A stretch of 64,000 nt of DNA from Atherix ibis (GCA_958298945.1 CATQJD010000135.1:186001-250000); one strand, 5' to 3'. Numbered from the stretch's first letter, positions 24,501 to 38,763 are shown. Notes: a model not told the origin generated them from the sequence alone. A program made the numbers and translations.

Positions 24501-27110
24501 TAATTTCTTAAATGGAAAATTTCTTATAGAAAATTTCTAATATGGAAAATTTCTTATAGAAAATTTCTAATATGGAAAATTTCTTATAGAAAATTTCTAA
24601 TATGGAAAATTTCTTATAGAAAATTTCTTATATGGAAAATTTCTTATAGAAAATTTCTTATATGGAAAATTTCTTATAGAAAATTTCTCATATAGAAAAT
24701 TTCTTATAGAAAATTTCTAATATGGAAAATTTCTTATAGAAAATTTCTAATATGGAAAATTTCTTATAGAAAATTTCTTTTATGGAAAATTTCTTATAGA
24801 AAATTTCTTATATGGAAAATTTCTTATAGAAAATTTCTTATATGGAAAATTTCTTATACAAAATTTCTTATATGGAAAATTTCTTATAGAAAATTTCTTA
24901 TATGGAAAATTTCTTATAGAAAATTTCTTATATGGAAAATTTCTTATACAAAATTTCTTATATGGAAAATTTCTTATAGAAAATTTCTTATATGGAAAAT
25001 TTCTTATACAAAATTTCTTATATGGAAAATTTCTTATAGAAAATTTCTTATATGGAAAATTTCTTATAGAAAATTTCTTATATGGAAAATTTCTTATAGA
25101 AAATTTCTTATATGGAAAATTTCTTATAGAAAATTTCTTATATGGAAAATTTCTTATAGAAAATTTTTGATATGCAAAATTTCTTATAGAAAATTTTTTA
25201 AATGGAAAATTTCTTATATTTTTTGGAAAATTTATTATAGAAAATTTCTTATATGGAAAATTTCTTAAACAAAATTTCTTATATGGCAATTTATTATAGA
25301 AAATTTCTTATATGGAAAATTTCTTATAGAAAATTTCTTATATGGAAAATTTCTTATACAAAATTTCTTATATGGAAAATTTCTTATAGAAAATTTCTTA
25401 TATGGAAAATTTCTTATACAAAATTTCTTATATGGAAAATTTCTTATAGAAAATTTCTTATATGGAAAATTTCTTATACAAAATTTCTTATATGGAAAAT
25501 TTCTTATAGAAAATTTCTTATATGGAAAATTTCTTATAGAAAATTTCTTATATGGAAAATTTCTTATAGAAAATTTCTTATATGGAAAATTTCTTATAGA
25601 AAATTTCTTATATGGAAAATTTCTTATAGAAAATTTTTGATATGCAAAATTTCTTATAGAAAATTTTTTAAATGGAAAATTTCTTATATTTTTTGGAAAA
25701 TTTATTATAGAAAATTTCTTATATGGAAAATTTCTTAAACAAAATTTCTTATATGGCAATTTATTATAGAAAATTTCTTATATGGAAAATTTCTTATAGA
25801 AAATTTCTAATATGGAAAATTTCTTCTACAAAATTCCTTATATAGAAAATTTCTTATATGGAAAATTTCTTAAATTTTTAATTTCTTAAATGGAAAATTT
25901 CTTATAGAAAATTTCTAATATGGAAAATTTCTAATATGGAAAATTTCTTATAGAAAATTTCTTATAGAAAATTTCTAATATGGAAAATTTCTTATAGAAA
26001 ATTTCTAATATGGAAAATTTCTTATAGAAAATTTCTAATATTGAAAATTTCTTATCGAAAATTTCCTATATGGAACAATTCTTATAGAAAATTTCTTATA
26101 TGGAAAATTTCTTATAGAAAATTTCTTATATGGAAAATTTCTTATAGAAAATTTCTTATATGGAAAATTTCTTATAGAAAATTTCTTATATGGAATATTC
26201 CTTATAGAAAATTTCTTATATGGAAAATTTCTTATAGAAAATTTCTTATATGGAAAATTTCTTATAGAAAATTTCTTATATGGAAAATTTCTTATACAAA
26301 ATTTCTTATATGGAAAATTTCTTATACAAAATTTCTTATATAGGAGAATTTCTTATAGAAAATTTTTTATATGGAAAATTTCTTATAGAAAATTTTTTAT
26401 ATGAAAAATTTCTTATAGAAAATTTCTTATATGGAAAATTTTTTATAGAAAATTTCTAATATGGAATTTCTTATAGAAAATTTCTAATATGGAAAATTTC
26501 TTATATGGAAAATTTCTTATAGAAAATTTTTTATCTGGAAAATTGCTTATAGAAAATTTCCTATCTGGAAAATTTCTTATAGAAAATTTCTTTTATGGAA
26601 AATTTCTTATAGAAAATTTCTTTTATGGAAAATTTCTTATAGAAAATTTCTTATATGGAAAATTTCTTATAGAAAATTTCTTATATGGAAAATTTCTTAT
26701 AGAAAATTTCTTATATGGAAAATTTCTTATACAAAATTTCTTATATGGAGAATTTCTTATAGAAAATTTTTTATATGGAAAATTTCTTATAGAAAATTTT
26801 TTATATGGAAAATTTCTTATAGAAAATTTCTTATCTGGAAAATTGCTTATAGAAAATTTCTTATCTGGAAAATTTCTTATATGGAAAATTTCTTATAGAA
26901 AATTTCTTATATGGAAAATTTCTTATAGAAAATTTCTTATATGGAAAATTTCTTATAGAAAATTTCTTATATGGAAAATTTCTTATAGAAAATTTCTTAT
27001 ATGGAAAATTTCTTATAGAAAATTTCTTATATGGAAAATTTCTTATAGAAAATTTCTTATATGGAAAATTTCTTTCAGAAAGTTTCTTATATGGAAAATT
27101 TCTTATAGAA
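21536..27110. repeat. About 5.5-kb tandem HOR, copy 1
   Basis: Boundaries are approximate and set by where the match with the next block starts and ends. Landmarks: GGAATTTC at 21578, TTTTTTTGTGG near 21705, TATCTCGAAAATTGC near 22395, TTTCATATAG near 22497, junctions at 22695, 23042, 23860, 24491 and 25869, three ATATTTTTTGG spacer fragments (near 23678, 25217, 25697), GGAACAATTC and GGAATATTCC units, CTGGAAAATTGC near 26540 and 26835, and the first CTTTCAGAAAG of the window at about 27072. The same landmarks recur 5575 to 5425 bp downstream in the same order. Confidence 0.92.
25150..25770. repeat. 470-bp tandem with ATATTTTTTGG spacer fragments (copy in first 5.5-kb HOR)
   Basis: A spacer fragment, TTTTTGATATGCAAAA then TTTTTTAAATGG, ATATTTTTTGG, CTTAAACAAAATTTC and GGCAATTTATTATAG, occurs twice with a 470-bp period (GGCAATTTATT near 25285 and 25755). 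The 30-mers in between alternate TATAGAAAA and TATACAAAA. The fragment matches the middle of the region C spacers (for example 40397-40530), so region B holds internal pieces of the spacer but not the GGATAAATTC anchor. Confidence 0.86.
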
Positions 27111-30100
27111 AATTTCTTATATGGAAAATTTTTTATAGAAAATTTCTAATATGGAATTTCTTATAGAAAATTTCTAATATGGAAAATTTCTTATATGGAA
27201 AATTTCTTATAGAAAATTTCTTATCTGGAAAATTGCTTATAGAAAATTTCCTATCTGGAAAATTACTTATAGAAAATTTTTTTTGTGGAAAATTTTTTAT
27301 AGAAAATTTCTTATATGGAAAATTTCTTATAGAAAATTTCTTATATGGAAAATTTCTTATAGAAAATTTCTTATATGGAAAATTTTTTATAGAAAATTTC
27401 TTATATGAAAAATTTCTTATAGAAAATTTCTTATATGGAAAATTTTTTATAGAAAATTTCTAATATGGAATTTCTTATTGAAAATTTCTAATATGGAAAA
27501 TTTCTTATATGGAAAATGTCTTATAGAAAATTTCTTATCTGGAAAATTGCTTATAGAAAATTTCCTATCTGGAAAATTTCTTATAGAAAATTTCTTATAT
27601 GGAAAATTTCTTATACAAAATTTCTTATATGGAAAATTTTTTATAGAAAATTTCTAATATGGAATTTCTTATAGAAAATTTCTAATATGGAAAATTTCTT
27701 ATAGAAAATTTCTTAAATGGAAAATTTCTTATACAAAATTTCTTATATGGAAAATTTCTTATACAAAATTTCTTATATAGGAGAATTTCTTATAGAAAAT
27801 TTTTTATATGGAAAATTTCTTATAGAAAATTTTTTATATAGAAAATTTCTTATAGAAAATTTCTTATATGGAAAACTTTTTATAGAAAATTTCTAATATG
27901 GAATTTCTTATAGAAAATTTCTAATATGGAAAATTTCTTATATGGAAAATTTCTTATAGAAAATTTCTTATCTCGAAAATTGCTTATAGAAAATTTCCTA
28001 TCTGGAAAATTTCTTATAGAAAATTTCTTTTATGGAAAATTTCTTATAGAAAATTTCTTATATGGAAAATTTCATATAGAAAATTTCTTATATGGAAAAT
28101 TTCTTATAGAAAATTTCTTATATGGAAAATTTCTTATAGAAAATTTCTTATATGGAAAATTTCTTATACAAAATTTCTTATATAGGAAAATTTCTTATAC
28201 AAAATTTTTTATATGGAAAATTTCTTCTACAAAATTCCTTATATAGAAAATTTTTTATATGGAAAATTTCTTAAATTTTTAATTTCTTATATGGAAAATT
28301 TCTTACAGAAAATTTCTAATATGGAAAATTTCTTATAGAAAATTTCTAATATGGAAAATTTCTTATAGAAAATTTCTAATATGGAAAATTTCTTATCGAA
28401 AATTTCTAATATGGAAAATTTCTTATCGAAAATTTCCTATATGGAACAATTCTTATAGAAAATTTCTTATATGGAAAATTTCTTATAGAAAATTTCTAAT
28501 ATGGAAAATTTCTTATAGAAAATTTCTTTTATGTAAAATTCTTATAGAAAATTTCTAATATGGAAAATTTCTTCTACAAAATTCCTTATATAGAAAATTT
28601 CTTATATGGAAAATTTCTTAAATTTTTAATTTCTTAAATGGAAAATTTCTTATAGAAAATTTCTAATATGGAAAATTTCTTATAGAAAATTTCTAATATG
28701 GAAAATTTCTTATAGAAAATTTCTAATATGGAAAATTTCTTATAGAAAATTTCTAATATGGAAAATTTCTTATAGAAAATTTCTTATATGGAAAATTTCT
28801 TATAGAAAATTTCTTATATGGAAAATTTCTTATAGAAAATTTCTCATATAGAAAATTTCTTATAGAAAATTTCTTATATGGAAAATTTCTTATAGAAAAT
28901 TTCTTTTATGGAAAATTTCTTATAGAAAATTTCTTATATGGAAAATTTCTTATAGAAAATTTCTTATATGGAAAATTTCTTATAGAAAATTTCTTATATG
29001 GAAAATTTCTTATAGAAAATTTCTTATATGGAAAATTTCTTATAGAAAATTTCTTATATGGAAAATTTCTTATAGAAAATTTCTTATATGGAAAATTTCT
29101 TATAGAAAATTTCTTATATGGAAAATTTATTATAGAAAATTTTTGATATGCAAAATTTCTTATAGAAAATTTTTTAAATGGAAAATTTCTTATATTTTTT
29201 GGAAAATTTATTATAGAAAATTTCTTATATGGAAAATTTCTTAAACAAAATTTCTTATATGGCAATTTATTATAGAAAATTTCTTATATGGAAAATTTCT
29301 TATAGAAAATTTCTAATATGGAAAATTCCTTCTACAAAATTCCTTATATAGAAAATTTCTTATATGGAAAATTTCTTAAATTTTTAATTTCTTAAATGGA
29401 AAATTTCTTATAGAAAATTTCTAATATGGAAAATTTCTTATAGAAAATTTCTAATATGGAAAATTTCTTATAGAAAATTTCTAATATGGAAAATTTCTTA
29501 TAGAAAATTTCTAATATGGAAAATTTCTTATAGAAAATTTCTAATATGGAAAATTTCTTATAGAAAATTTCTAATATGGAAAATTTCTTATAGAAAATTT
29601 CTAATATGGAAAATTTCTTATCGAAAATTTCCTATATGGAACAATTCTTATAGAAAATTTCTTATATGGAAAATTTCTTATAGAAAATTTCTTATATGGA
29701 AAATTTCTTATAGAAAATTTCTTATATGGAAAATTTCTTATAGAAAATTTCTTATATGGAATATTCCTTATAGAAAATTTCTTATATGGAAAATTTCTTA
29801 TAGAAAATTTCTTATATGTAAAATTTTTTATAAAAAATTTCTTATATGGAAAATTTCTTATACAAAATTTCTTATATGGAAAATTTCTTATACAAAATTT
29901 CTTATATAGGAGAATTTCTTATAGAAAATTTTTTATATGGAAAATTTCTTATAGAAAATTTTTTATATGGAAAATTTCTTATAGAAAATTTCTTATATGG
30001 AAAACTTTTTATAGAAAATTTCTAATATGGAATTTCTTATAGAAAATTTCTAATATGGAAAATTTCTTAAATTTTTAATTTCTTAAATGGAAAATTTCTT

Positions 30101-32555
30101 ATAGAAAATTTCTAATATGGAAAATTTCTTATAGAAAATTTCTAATATGGAAAATTTCTTATAGAAAATTTCTAATATGGAAAATTTCTTATAGAAAATT
30201 TCTTATATGGAAAATTTCTTATAGAAAATTTCTTATATGGAAAATTTCTTATAGAAAATTTCTCATATAGAAAATTTCTTATAGAAAATTTCTAATATGG
30301 AAAATTTCTTATAGAAAATTTCTAATATGGAAAATTTCTTATAGAAAATTTCTTTTATGGAAAATTTCTTATAGAAAATTTCTTATATGGAAAATTTCTT
30401 ATAGAAAATTTCTTATATGGAAAATTTCTTATACAAAATTTCTTATATGGAAAATTTCTTATAGAAAATTTCTTATATGGAAAATTTCTTATAGAAAATT
30501 TCTTATATGGAAAATTTCTTATACAAAATTTCTTATATGGAAAATTTCTTATAGAAAATTTCTAATATGGAAAATTTCTTATAGAAAATTTCTAATATGG
30601 AAAATTTCTTATAGAAAATTTTTGATATGCAAAATTTCTTATAGAAAATTTTTTAAATGGAAAATTTCTTATATTTTTTGGAAAATTTATTATAGAAAAT
30701 TTCTTATATGGAAAATTTCTTAAACAAAATTTCTTATATGGCAATTTATTATAGAAAATTTCTTATATGGAAAATTTCTTATAGAAAATTTCTTATATCG
30801 AAAATTTCTTATACAAAATTTCTTATATGGAAAATTTCTTATAGAAAATTTCTTATATGGAAAATTTCTTATACAAAATTTCTTATATGGAAAATTTCTT
30901 ATAGAAAATTTCTTATATGGAAAATTTCTTATACAAAATTTCTTATATGGAAAATTTCTTATAGAAAATTTCTTATATGGAAAATTTCTTATAGAAAATT
31001 TCTTATATGGAAAATTTCTTATAGAAAATTTCTTATATGGAAAATTTCTTATAGAAAATTTCTTATATGGAAAATTTCTTATAGAAAATTTTTGATATGC
31101 AAAATTTCTTATAGAAAATTTTTTAAATGGAAAATTTCTTATATTTTTTGGAAAATTTATTATAGAAAATTTCTTATATGGAAAATTTCTTAAACAAAAT
31201 TTCTTATATGGCAATTTATTATAGAAAATTTCTTATATGGAAAATTTCTTATAGAAAATTTCTAATATGGAAAATTTCTTCTACAAAATTCCTTATATAG
31301 AAAATTTCTTATATGGAAAATTTCTTAAATTTTTAATTTCTTAAATGGAAAATTTCTTATAGAAAATTTCTAATATGGAAAATTTCTTATAGAAAATTTC
31401 TAATATGGAAAATTTCTTATAGAAAATTTCTAATATGGAAAATTTCTTATAGAAAATTTCTAATATGGAAAATTTCTTATCGAAAATTTCCTATATGGAA
31501 CAATTCTTATAGAAAATTTCTTATATGGAAAATTTCTTATAGAAAATTTCTTATATGGAAAATTTCTTATAGAAAATTTCTTATATGGAAAATTTCTTAT
31601 AGAAAATTTCTTATATGGAATATTCCTTATAGAAAATTTCTTATATGGAAAATTTCTTATAGAAAATTTCTTATATGGAAAATTTCTTATAGAAAATTTC
31701 TTATATGGAAAATTTCTTATACAAAATTTCTTATATGGAAAATTTCTTATACAAAATTTCTTATATAGGAGAATTTCTTATAGAAAATTTTTTATATGGA
31801 AAATTTCTTATAGAAAATTTTTTATATGAAAAATTTCTTATAGAAAATTTCTTATATGGAAAATTTTTTATAGAAAATTTCTAATATGGAATTTCTTATA
31901 GAAAATTTCTAATATGGAAAATTTCTTATATGGAAAATTTCTTATAGAAAATTTTTTATCTGGAAAATTGCTTATAGAAAATTTCCTATCTGGAAAATTT
32001 CTTATAGAAAATTTCTTTTATGGAAAATTTCTTATAGAAAATTTCTTTTATGGAAAATTTCTTATAGAAAATTTCTTATATGGAAAATTTCTTATAGAAA
32101 ATTTCTTATATGGAAAATTTCTTATAGAAAATTTCTTATATGGAAAATTTCTTATACAAAATTTCTTATATGGAGAATTTCTTATAGAAAATTTTTTATA
32201 TGGAAAATTTCTTATAGAAAATTTTTTATATGGAAAATTTCTTATAGAAAATTTCTTATCTGGAAAATTGCTTATAGAAAATTTCTTATCTGGAAAATTT
32301 CTTATATGGAAAATTTCTTATAGAAAATTTCTTATATGGAAAATTTCTTATAGAAAATTTCTTATATGGAAAATTTCTTATAGAAAATTTCTTATATGGA
32401 AAATTTCTTATAGAAAATTTCTTATATGGAAAATTTCTTATAGAAAATTTCTTATATGGAAAATTTCTTATAGAAAATTTCTTATATGGAAAATTTCTTT
32501 CAGAAAGTTTCTTATATGGAAAATTTCTTATAGAAAATTTCTTATATGGAAAATT
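27111..32555. repeat. About 5.5-kb tandem HOR, copy 2
   Basis: Landmark offsets from copy 1: GGAATTTC 5575 (27153), junctions 5575, 5575, 5515, 5575 and 5455 (28270, 28617, 29375, 30066, 31324), CTTTCAGAAAG 5425 (32498). Changes in offset come in multiples of 30 bp; for example copy 1 has six CTAATATGG units after its second junction and this copy has four. Substitutions noted by eye: G to A at 27840, C to T at 29827, G to C at 30799. The 470-bp ATATTTTTTGG tandem is present again (about 30610-31225). Confidence 0.92.
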
Positions 32556-32678
32556 TCTTATAGAAAATTTCTTATATGGAAAATTTCTTATATGGAAAAT
32601 TTCTTATAGAAAATTTCTTATATGGAAAATTTCTTCTACAAAATTCCTTATATAAAAAATTTTTTTTATGGAAAATTT
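32556..32678. repeat. Link between the 5.5-kb HOR and the 1.7-2.5 kb HORs
   Basis: Regular 30-mers, a pair of side-by-side 16-mers near 32580, CTTCTACAAAATTCC and TATATAAAAAATTTTTTTTATGG. This step, with AAAAAA before the T run, marks the start of the next repeat series and recurs near 34320 and 36790. Confidence 0.75.
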
Positions 32679-34350
32679 CTTAAATTTTTAATTTCTTATA
32701 TGGAAAATTTCTTACAGAAAATTTCTAATATGGAAAATTTCTTATAGAAAATTTCTAATATGGAAAATTTCTTATAGAAAATTTCTAATATGGAAAATTT
32801 CTTATCGAAAATTTCTAATATGGAAAATTTCTTATCGAAAATTTCCTATATGGAACAATTCTTATAGAAAATTTCTAATATGGAAAATTTCTTATAGAAA
32901 ATTACTTATATGGAAAATTTCTTATAGAAAATTTCTTATATGGAAAATTTCTTATAGAAAATTTCTTATATGGAAAATTTCTTATAGAAAATTTCTTATA
33001 TGGAAAATTTCTTATACAAAATTTCTTATATGGAAAATTTCTTATACAAAATTTCTTATATAGGAGAATTTCTTATAGAAAATTTTTTATATGGAAAATT
33101 TCTTATAGAAAATTTTTTATATGGAAAATTTCTTATAGAAAATTTCTTATATGGAAAATTTCTTATAGAAAATTTCTTATATGGAAAATTTCTTATAGAA
33201 AATTTCTAATATGGAATTTCTTATAGAAAATTTCTAATATGGAAAATTTCTTATAGAAAATTTCTTATATGGAAAATTTCTTATAGAAAATTTCTTATCT
33301 GGAAAATTGCTTATAGAAAATTTCTTATCTGGAAAATTTCTTATATGGAAAATTTCTTATAGAAAATTTCTTATATGGAAAATTTCTTATAGAAAATTTC
33401 TTATATGGAAAATTTCTTATAGAAAATTTCTTATATGGAAAATTTCTTATAGAAAATTTCTTATATGGAAAATTTCTTATAGAAAATTTCTTATATGGAA
33501 AATTTCTTATAGAAAATTTCTTATATGGAAAATTTCTTATAGAAAATTTCTTATATGGAAAATTTCTTATAGAAAATTTCTTATATGGAAAATTTCTTAT
33601 AGAAAATTTCTTATATGGAAAATTTCTTAAACAAAATTTCTTATATGGCAATTTATTATAGAAAATTTCTTATATGGAAAATTTCTTATAGAAAATTTCT
33701 AATATGGAAAATTTCTTCTACAAAATTCCTTATATAGAAAATTTCTTATATGGAAAATTTCTTAAATTTTTAATTTCTTAAATGGAAAATTTCTTATAGA
33801 AAATTTCTTTTATGGAAAATTGCTTATAGAAAATTTCCTATCTGGAAAATTTCTTATAGAAAATTTCTTTTATGGAAAATTTCTTATAGAAAATTTCTTA
33901 TCTGGAAAATTGCTTATAGAAAATTTCTTATCTGGAAAATTTCTTATATGGAAAATTTCTTATAGAAAATTTCTTATATGGAAAATTTCTTATAGAAAAT
34001 TTCTTATATGGAAAATTTCTTATAGAAAATTTCTTATATGGAAAATTTCTTATAGAAAATTTCTTATATGGAAAATTTCTTATAGAAAATTTCTAATATG
34101 GAAAATTTCTTATAGAAAATTTCTTATATGGAAAATTTCTTATAGAAAATTTCTTATATGGAAAATTTCTTTCAGAAAGTTTCTTATATGGAAAATTTCT
34201 TATAGAAAATTTCTTATATGGAAAATTTCTTATAGAAAATTTCTTATATGGAAAATTTCTTATATGGAAAATTTCTTATAGAAAATTTCTTATATGGAAA
34301 ATTTCTTCTACAAAATTCCTTATATAAAAAATTTTTTTTATGGAAAATTT
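32679..34350. repeat. 1.7-2.5 kb HOR series, copy 1 (1672 bp)
   Basis: Junction to junction, from the TTAAATTTTTAATTTC next to TATATAAAAAA at 32679 to that at 34351. Order: CTAATATGG units, TATCGAAAA, GGAACAATTC, AAATTACTTATATGG, ATACAA pair, TATATAGGAG, GGAATTTC (33213), CTGGAAAATTGC (33299), a ten-unit 30-mer run, CTTAAACAAAATTTC with GGCAATTTATT, a second junction at 33761, a short CTGGAAAATTGC block, and CTTTCAGAAAG at 34170. The series also matches the end of the 5.5-kb HOR, so it probably grew from it. Confidence 0.87.
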
Positions 34351-36817
34351 CTTAAATTTTTAATTTCTTACATGGAAAATTTCTTACAGAAAATTTCTAA
34401 TATGGAAAATTTCTTATAGAAAATTTCTAATATGGAAAATTTCTTATAGAAAATTTCTAATATGGAAAATTTCTTATAGAAAATTTCTAATATGGAAAAT
34501 TTCTTATCGAAAATTTCTAATATGGAAAATTTCTTATCGAAAATTTCCTATATGGAACAATTCTTATAGAAAATTTCTAATATGGAAAATTTCTTATAGA
34601 AAATTACTTATATGGAAAATTTCTTATAGAAAATTTCTTATATGGAAAATTTCTTATAGAAAATTTCTTATATGGAAAATTTCTTATAGAAAATTTCTTA
34701 TATGGAAAATTTCTTATACAAAATTTCTTATATGGAAAATTTCTTATACAAAATTTCTTATATAGGAGAATTTCTTATAGAAAATTTTTTATATGGAAAA
34801 TTTCTTATAGAAAATTTTTTATATGGAAAATTTCTTATAGAAAATTTCTTATATGGAAAATTTCTTATAGAAAATTTCTTATATGGAAAATTTCTTATAG
34901 AAAATTTCTAATATGGAATTTCTTATAGAAAATTTCTAATATGGAAAATTTCTTATAGAAAATTTCTTATATGGAAAATTTCTTATAGAAAATTTCTTAT
35001 CTGGAAAATTGCTTATAGAAAATTTCTTATCTGGAAAATTTCTTATATGGAAAATTTCTTATAGAAAATTTCTTATATGGAAAATTTCTTATAGAAAATT
35101 TCTTATATGGAAAATTTCTTATAGAAAATTTCTTATATGGAAAATTTCTTATAGAAAATTTCTTATATGGAAAATTTCTTATAGAAAATTTCTTATATGG
35201 AAAATTTCTTATAGAAAATTTCTTATATGGAAAATTTCTTATAGAAAATTTCTTATATGGAAAATTTCTTATAGAAAATTTCTTATATGGAAAATTTCTT
35301 AAACAAAATTTCTTATATGGCAATTTATTATAGAAAATTTCTTATATGGAAAATTTCTTATAGAAAATTTCTAATATGGAAAATTTCTTCTACAAAATTC
35401 CTTATATAGAAAATTTCTTATATGGAAAATTTCTTAAATTTTTAATTTCTTAAATGGAAAATTTCTTATAGAAAATTTCTAATATGGAAAATTTCTTATA
35501 GAAAATTTCTAATATGGAAAATTTCTTATAGAAAATTTCTAATATGGAAAATTTCTTATAGAAAATTTCTAATATGGAAAATTTCTTATCGAAAATTTCC
35601 TATATGGAACAATTCTTATAGAAAATTTCTTATATGGAAAATTTCTTATAGAAAATTTCTTATATGGAAAATTTCTTATAGAAAATTTCTTATATGGAAA
35701 ATTTCTTATAGAAAATTTCTTATATGGAATATTCCTTATAGAAAATTTCTTATATGGAAAATTTCTTATAGAAAATTTCTTATATGGAAAATTTCTTATA
35801 GAAAATTTCTTATATGGAAAATTTCTTATACAAAATTTCTTATATGGAAAATTTCTTATACAAAATTTCTTATATAGGAGAATTTCTTATAGAAAATTTT
35901 TTATATGGAAAATTTCTTATAGAAAATTTTTTATATGAAAAATTTCTTATAGAAAATTTCTTATATGGAAAATTTTTTATAGAAAATTTCTAATATGGAA
36001 TTTCTTATAGAAAATTTCTAATATGGAAAATTTCTTGTATGGAAAATTTCTTATAGAAAATTTCTTATCTGGAAAATTGCTTATAGAAAATTTCCTATCT
36101 GGAAAATTTCTTATAGAAAATTTCTTTTATGGAAAATTTCTTATAGAAAATTTCTTATATGGAAAATTTCTTATAGAAAATTTCTTATATGGAAAATTTC
36201 TTATACAAAATTTCTTATATGGAGAATTTCTTATAGAAAATTTTTTATATGGAAAATTTCTTATAGAAAATTTTTTATATGGAAAATTTCTTATAGAAAA
36301 TTTCTTATCTGGAAAATTGCTTATAGAAAATTTCTTATCTGGAAAATTTCTTATATGGAAAATTTCTTATAGAAAATTTCTTATATGGAAAATTTCTTAT
36401 AGAAAATTTCTTATATGGAAAATTTCTTATAGAAAATTTCTTATATGGAAAATTTCTTATAGAAAATTTCTTATATGGAAAATTTCTTATAGAAAATTTC
36501 TTATATGGAAAATTTCTTATAGAAAATTTCTTATATGGAAAATTTCTTATAGAAAATTTCTTATATGGAAAATTTCTTATAGAAAATTTCTTATATGGAA
36601 AATTTCTTATAGAAAATTTCTTATATGGAAAATTTCTTTCAGAAAGTTTCTTATATGGAAAATTTCTTATAGAAAATTTCTTATATGGAAAATTTCTTAT
36701 AGAAAATTTCTTATATGGAAAATTTCTTATATGGAAAATTTCTTATAGAAAATTTCTTATATGGAAAATTTCTTCTACAAAATTCCTTATATAAAAAATT
36801 TTTTTTATGGAAAATTT
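34351..36817. repeat. 1.7-2.5 kb HOR series, copy 2 (2467 bp)
   Basis: Follows copy 1 at offsets of 1672-1702 bp up to the junction at 35433. It then contains about 0.8 kb that copy 1 lacks: GGAACAATTC near 35605, a GGAATATTCC palindrome near 35726, the ATACAA pair, TATATAGGAG and a GGAATTTC unit near 35998. That extra part equals 31324-32000 in the second 5.5-kb HOR at an offset of 4109 bp. So copy 1 is a deleted form, or copy 2 is the older, fuller form. CTTTCAGAAAG lies at 36637. Confidence 0.87.
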
Positions 36818-38763
36818 CTTAAATTTTTAATTTCTTATATGGAAAATTTCTTACAGAAAATTTCTAATATGGAAAATTTCTTATAGAAAATTTCTAATAT
36901 GGAAAATTTCTTATAGAAAATTTCTAATATGGAAAATTTCTTATCAAAAATTTCTAATATGGAAAATTTCTTATCGAAAATTTCCTATATGGAACAATTC
37001 TTATAGAAAATTTCTAATATGGAAAATTTCTTATAGAAAATTACTTATATGGAAAATTTCTTATAGAAAATTTCTTATATGGAAAATTTCTTATAGAAAA
37101 TTTCTTATATGGAAAATTTCTTATAGAAAATTTCTTATATGGAAAATTTCTTATACAAAATTTCTTATATGGAAAATTTCTTATACAAAATTTCTTATAT
37201 AGGAGAATTTCTTATAGAAAATTTTTTATATGGAAAATTTCTTATAGAAAATTTTTTATATGGAAAATTTCTTATAGAAAATTTCTTATATGGAAAATTT
37301 CTTATAGAAAATTTCTTATATGGAAAATTTCTTATAGAAAATTTCTAATATGGAATTTCTTATAGAAAATTTCTAATATGGAAAATTTCTTATAGAAAAT
37401 TTCTTATATGGAAAATTTCTTATAGAAAATTTCTTATCTGGAAAATTGCTTATAGAAAATTTCTTATCTGGAAAATTTCTTATATGGAAAATTTCTTATA
37501 GAAAATTTCTTATATGGAAAATTTCTTATAGAAAATTTCTTATATGGAAAATTTCTTATAGAAAATTTCTTATATGGAAAATTTCTTATAGAAAATTTCT
37601 TATATGGAAAATTTCTTATAGAAAATTTCTTATATGGAAAATTTCTTATAGAAAATTTCTTATATGGAAAATTTCTTATAGAAAATTTCTTATATGGAAA
37701 ATTTCTTATAGAAAATTTCTTATATGGAAAATTTCTTATAGAAAATTTCTTATATGGAAAATTTCTTATAGAAAATTTCTTATATGGAAAATTTCTTATA
37801 GAAAATTTCTTATATGGAAAATTTCTTATAGAAAATTTCTTATATGGAAAATTTCTTATAGAAAATTTCTTATATGGAAAATTTCTTTCAGAAAGTTTCT
37901 TATATGGAAAATTTCTTATAGAAAATTTCTTATATGGAAAATTTCTTATATGGAAAATTTCTTATAGAAAATTTCTTATATGGAAAATTTCTTATAGAAA
38001 ATTTCTTATATGGAAAATTTCTTATAGAAAATTTCTTATATGGAAAATTTCTTATAGAAAATTTCTTATATGGAAAATTTCTTATAGAAAATTTCTTATA
38101 TGGAAAATTTCTTATAGAAAATTTCTTATATGGAAAATTTCTTATAGAAAATTTCTTATATGGAAAATTTCTTATAGAAAATTTCTTATATGGAAAATTT
38201 CTTATAGAAAATTTCTTATATGGAAAATTTCTTATAGAAAATTTCTTATATGGAAAATTTCTTATAGAAAATTTCTTATATGGAAAATTTCTTATAGAAA
38301 ATTTCTTATATGGAAAATTTCTTATAAAAAATTTCTTATATGGAAAATTTCTTATAGAAAATTTCTTATATGGAAAATTTCTTTCAGAAAGTTTCTTATA
38401 TGGAAAATTTCTTATAGAAAATTTCTTATATGGGAAATTTCTTATAGAAAATTTCTTATATGGAAAATTTCTTATAGAAAATTTCTTATATGGAAAATTT
38501 CTTATATGGAAAATTTCTTATAGAAAATTTCTTATATGGAAAATTTCTTATAGAAAATTTCTTATATGGAAAATTTCTTATAGAAAATTTCTTATATGGA
38601 AAATTTATTATAGAAAATTTCTTATATGGAAAATTTATTATAGAAAATTTCTTATATGGAAAATTTCTTATAGAAAATTTCTTATATGGAAAATTTCCTA
38701 TAGAAAATTTCTTATATGGAAAATTTCTTATAGAAAATTTCTTATATGGAAAATTTCTTGAAT
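36818..38763. repeat. 1.7-2.5 kb HOR series, copy 3, ending in long 30-mer runs
   Basis: Matches copies 1 and 2 through CTAATATGG, TATCAAAAA or TATCGAAAA, GGAACAATTC, the ATACAA pair, TATATAGGAG, GGAATTTC (near 37352) and CTGGAAAATTGC (37438). Then the 30-mer run is far longer: about 13 perfect units to CTTTCAGAAAG at 37886 and about 12 more from about 37953 to an ATAAAAAATT unit near 38325. After a second CTTTCAGAAAG (38382), one GGGAAATTTC and two TTTATTATAG units it ends in CTTGAATGGATAAATTC, the first anchor since 13096. Confidence 0.88.
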
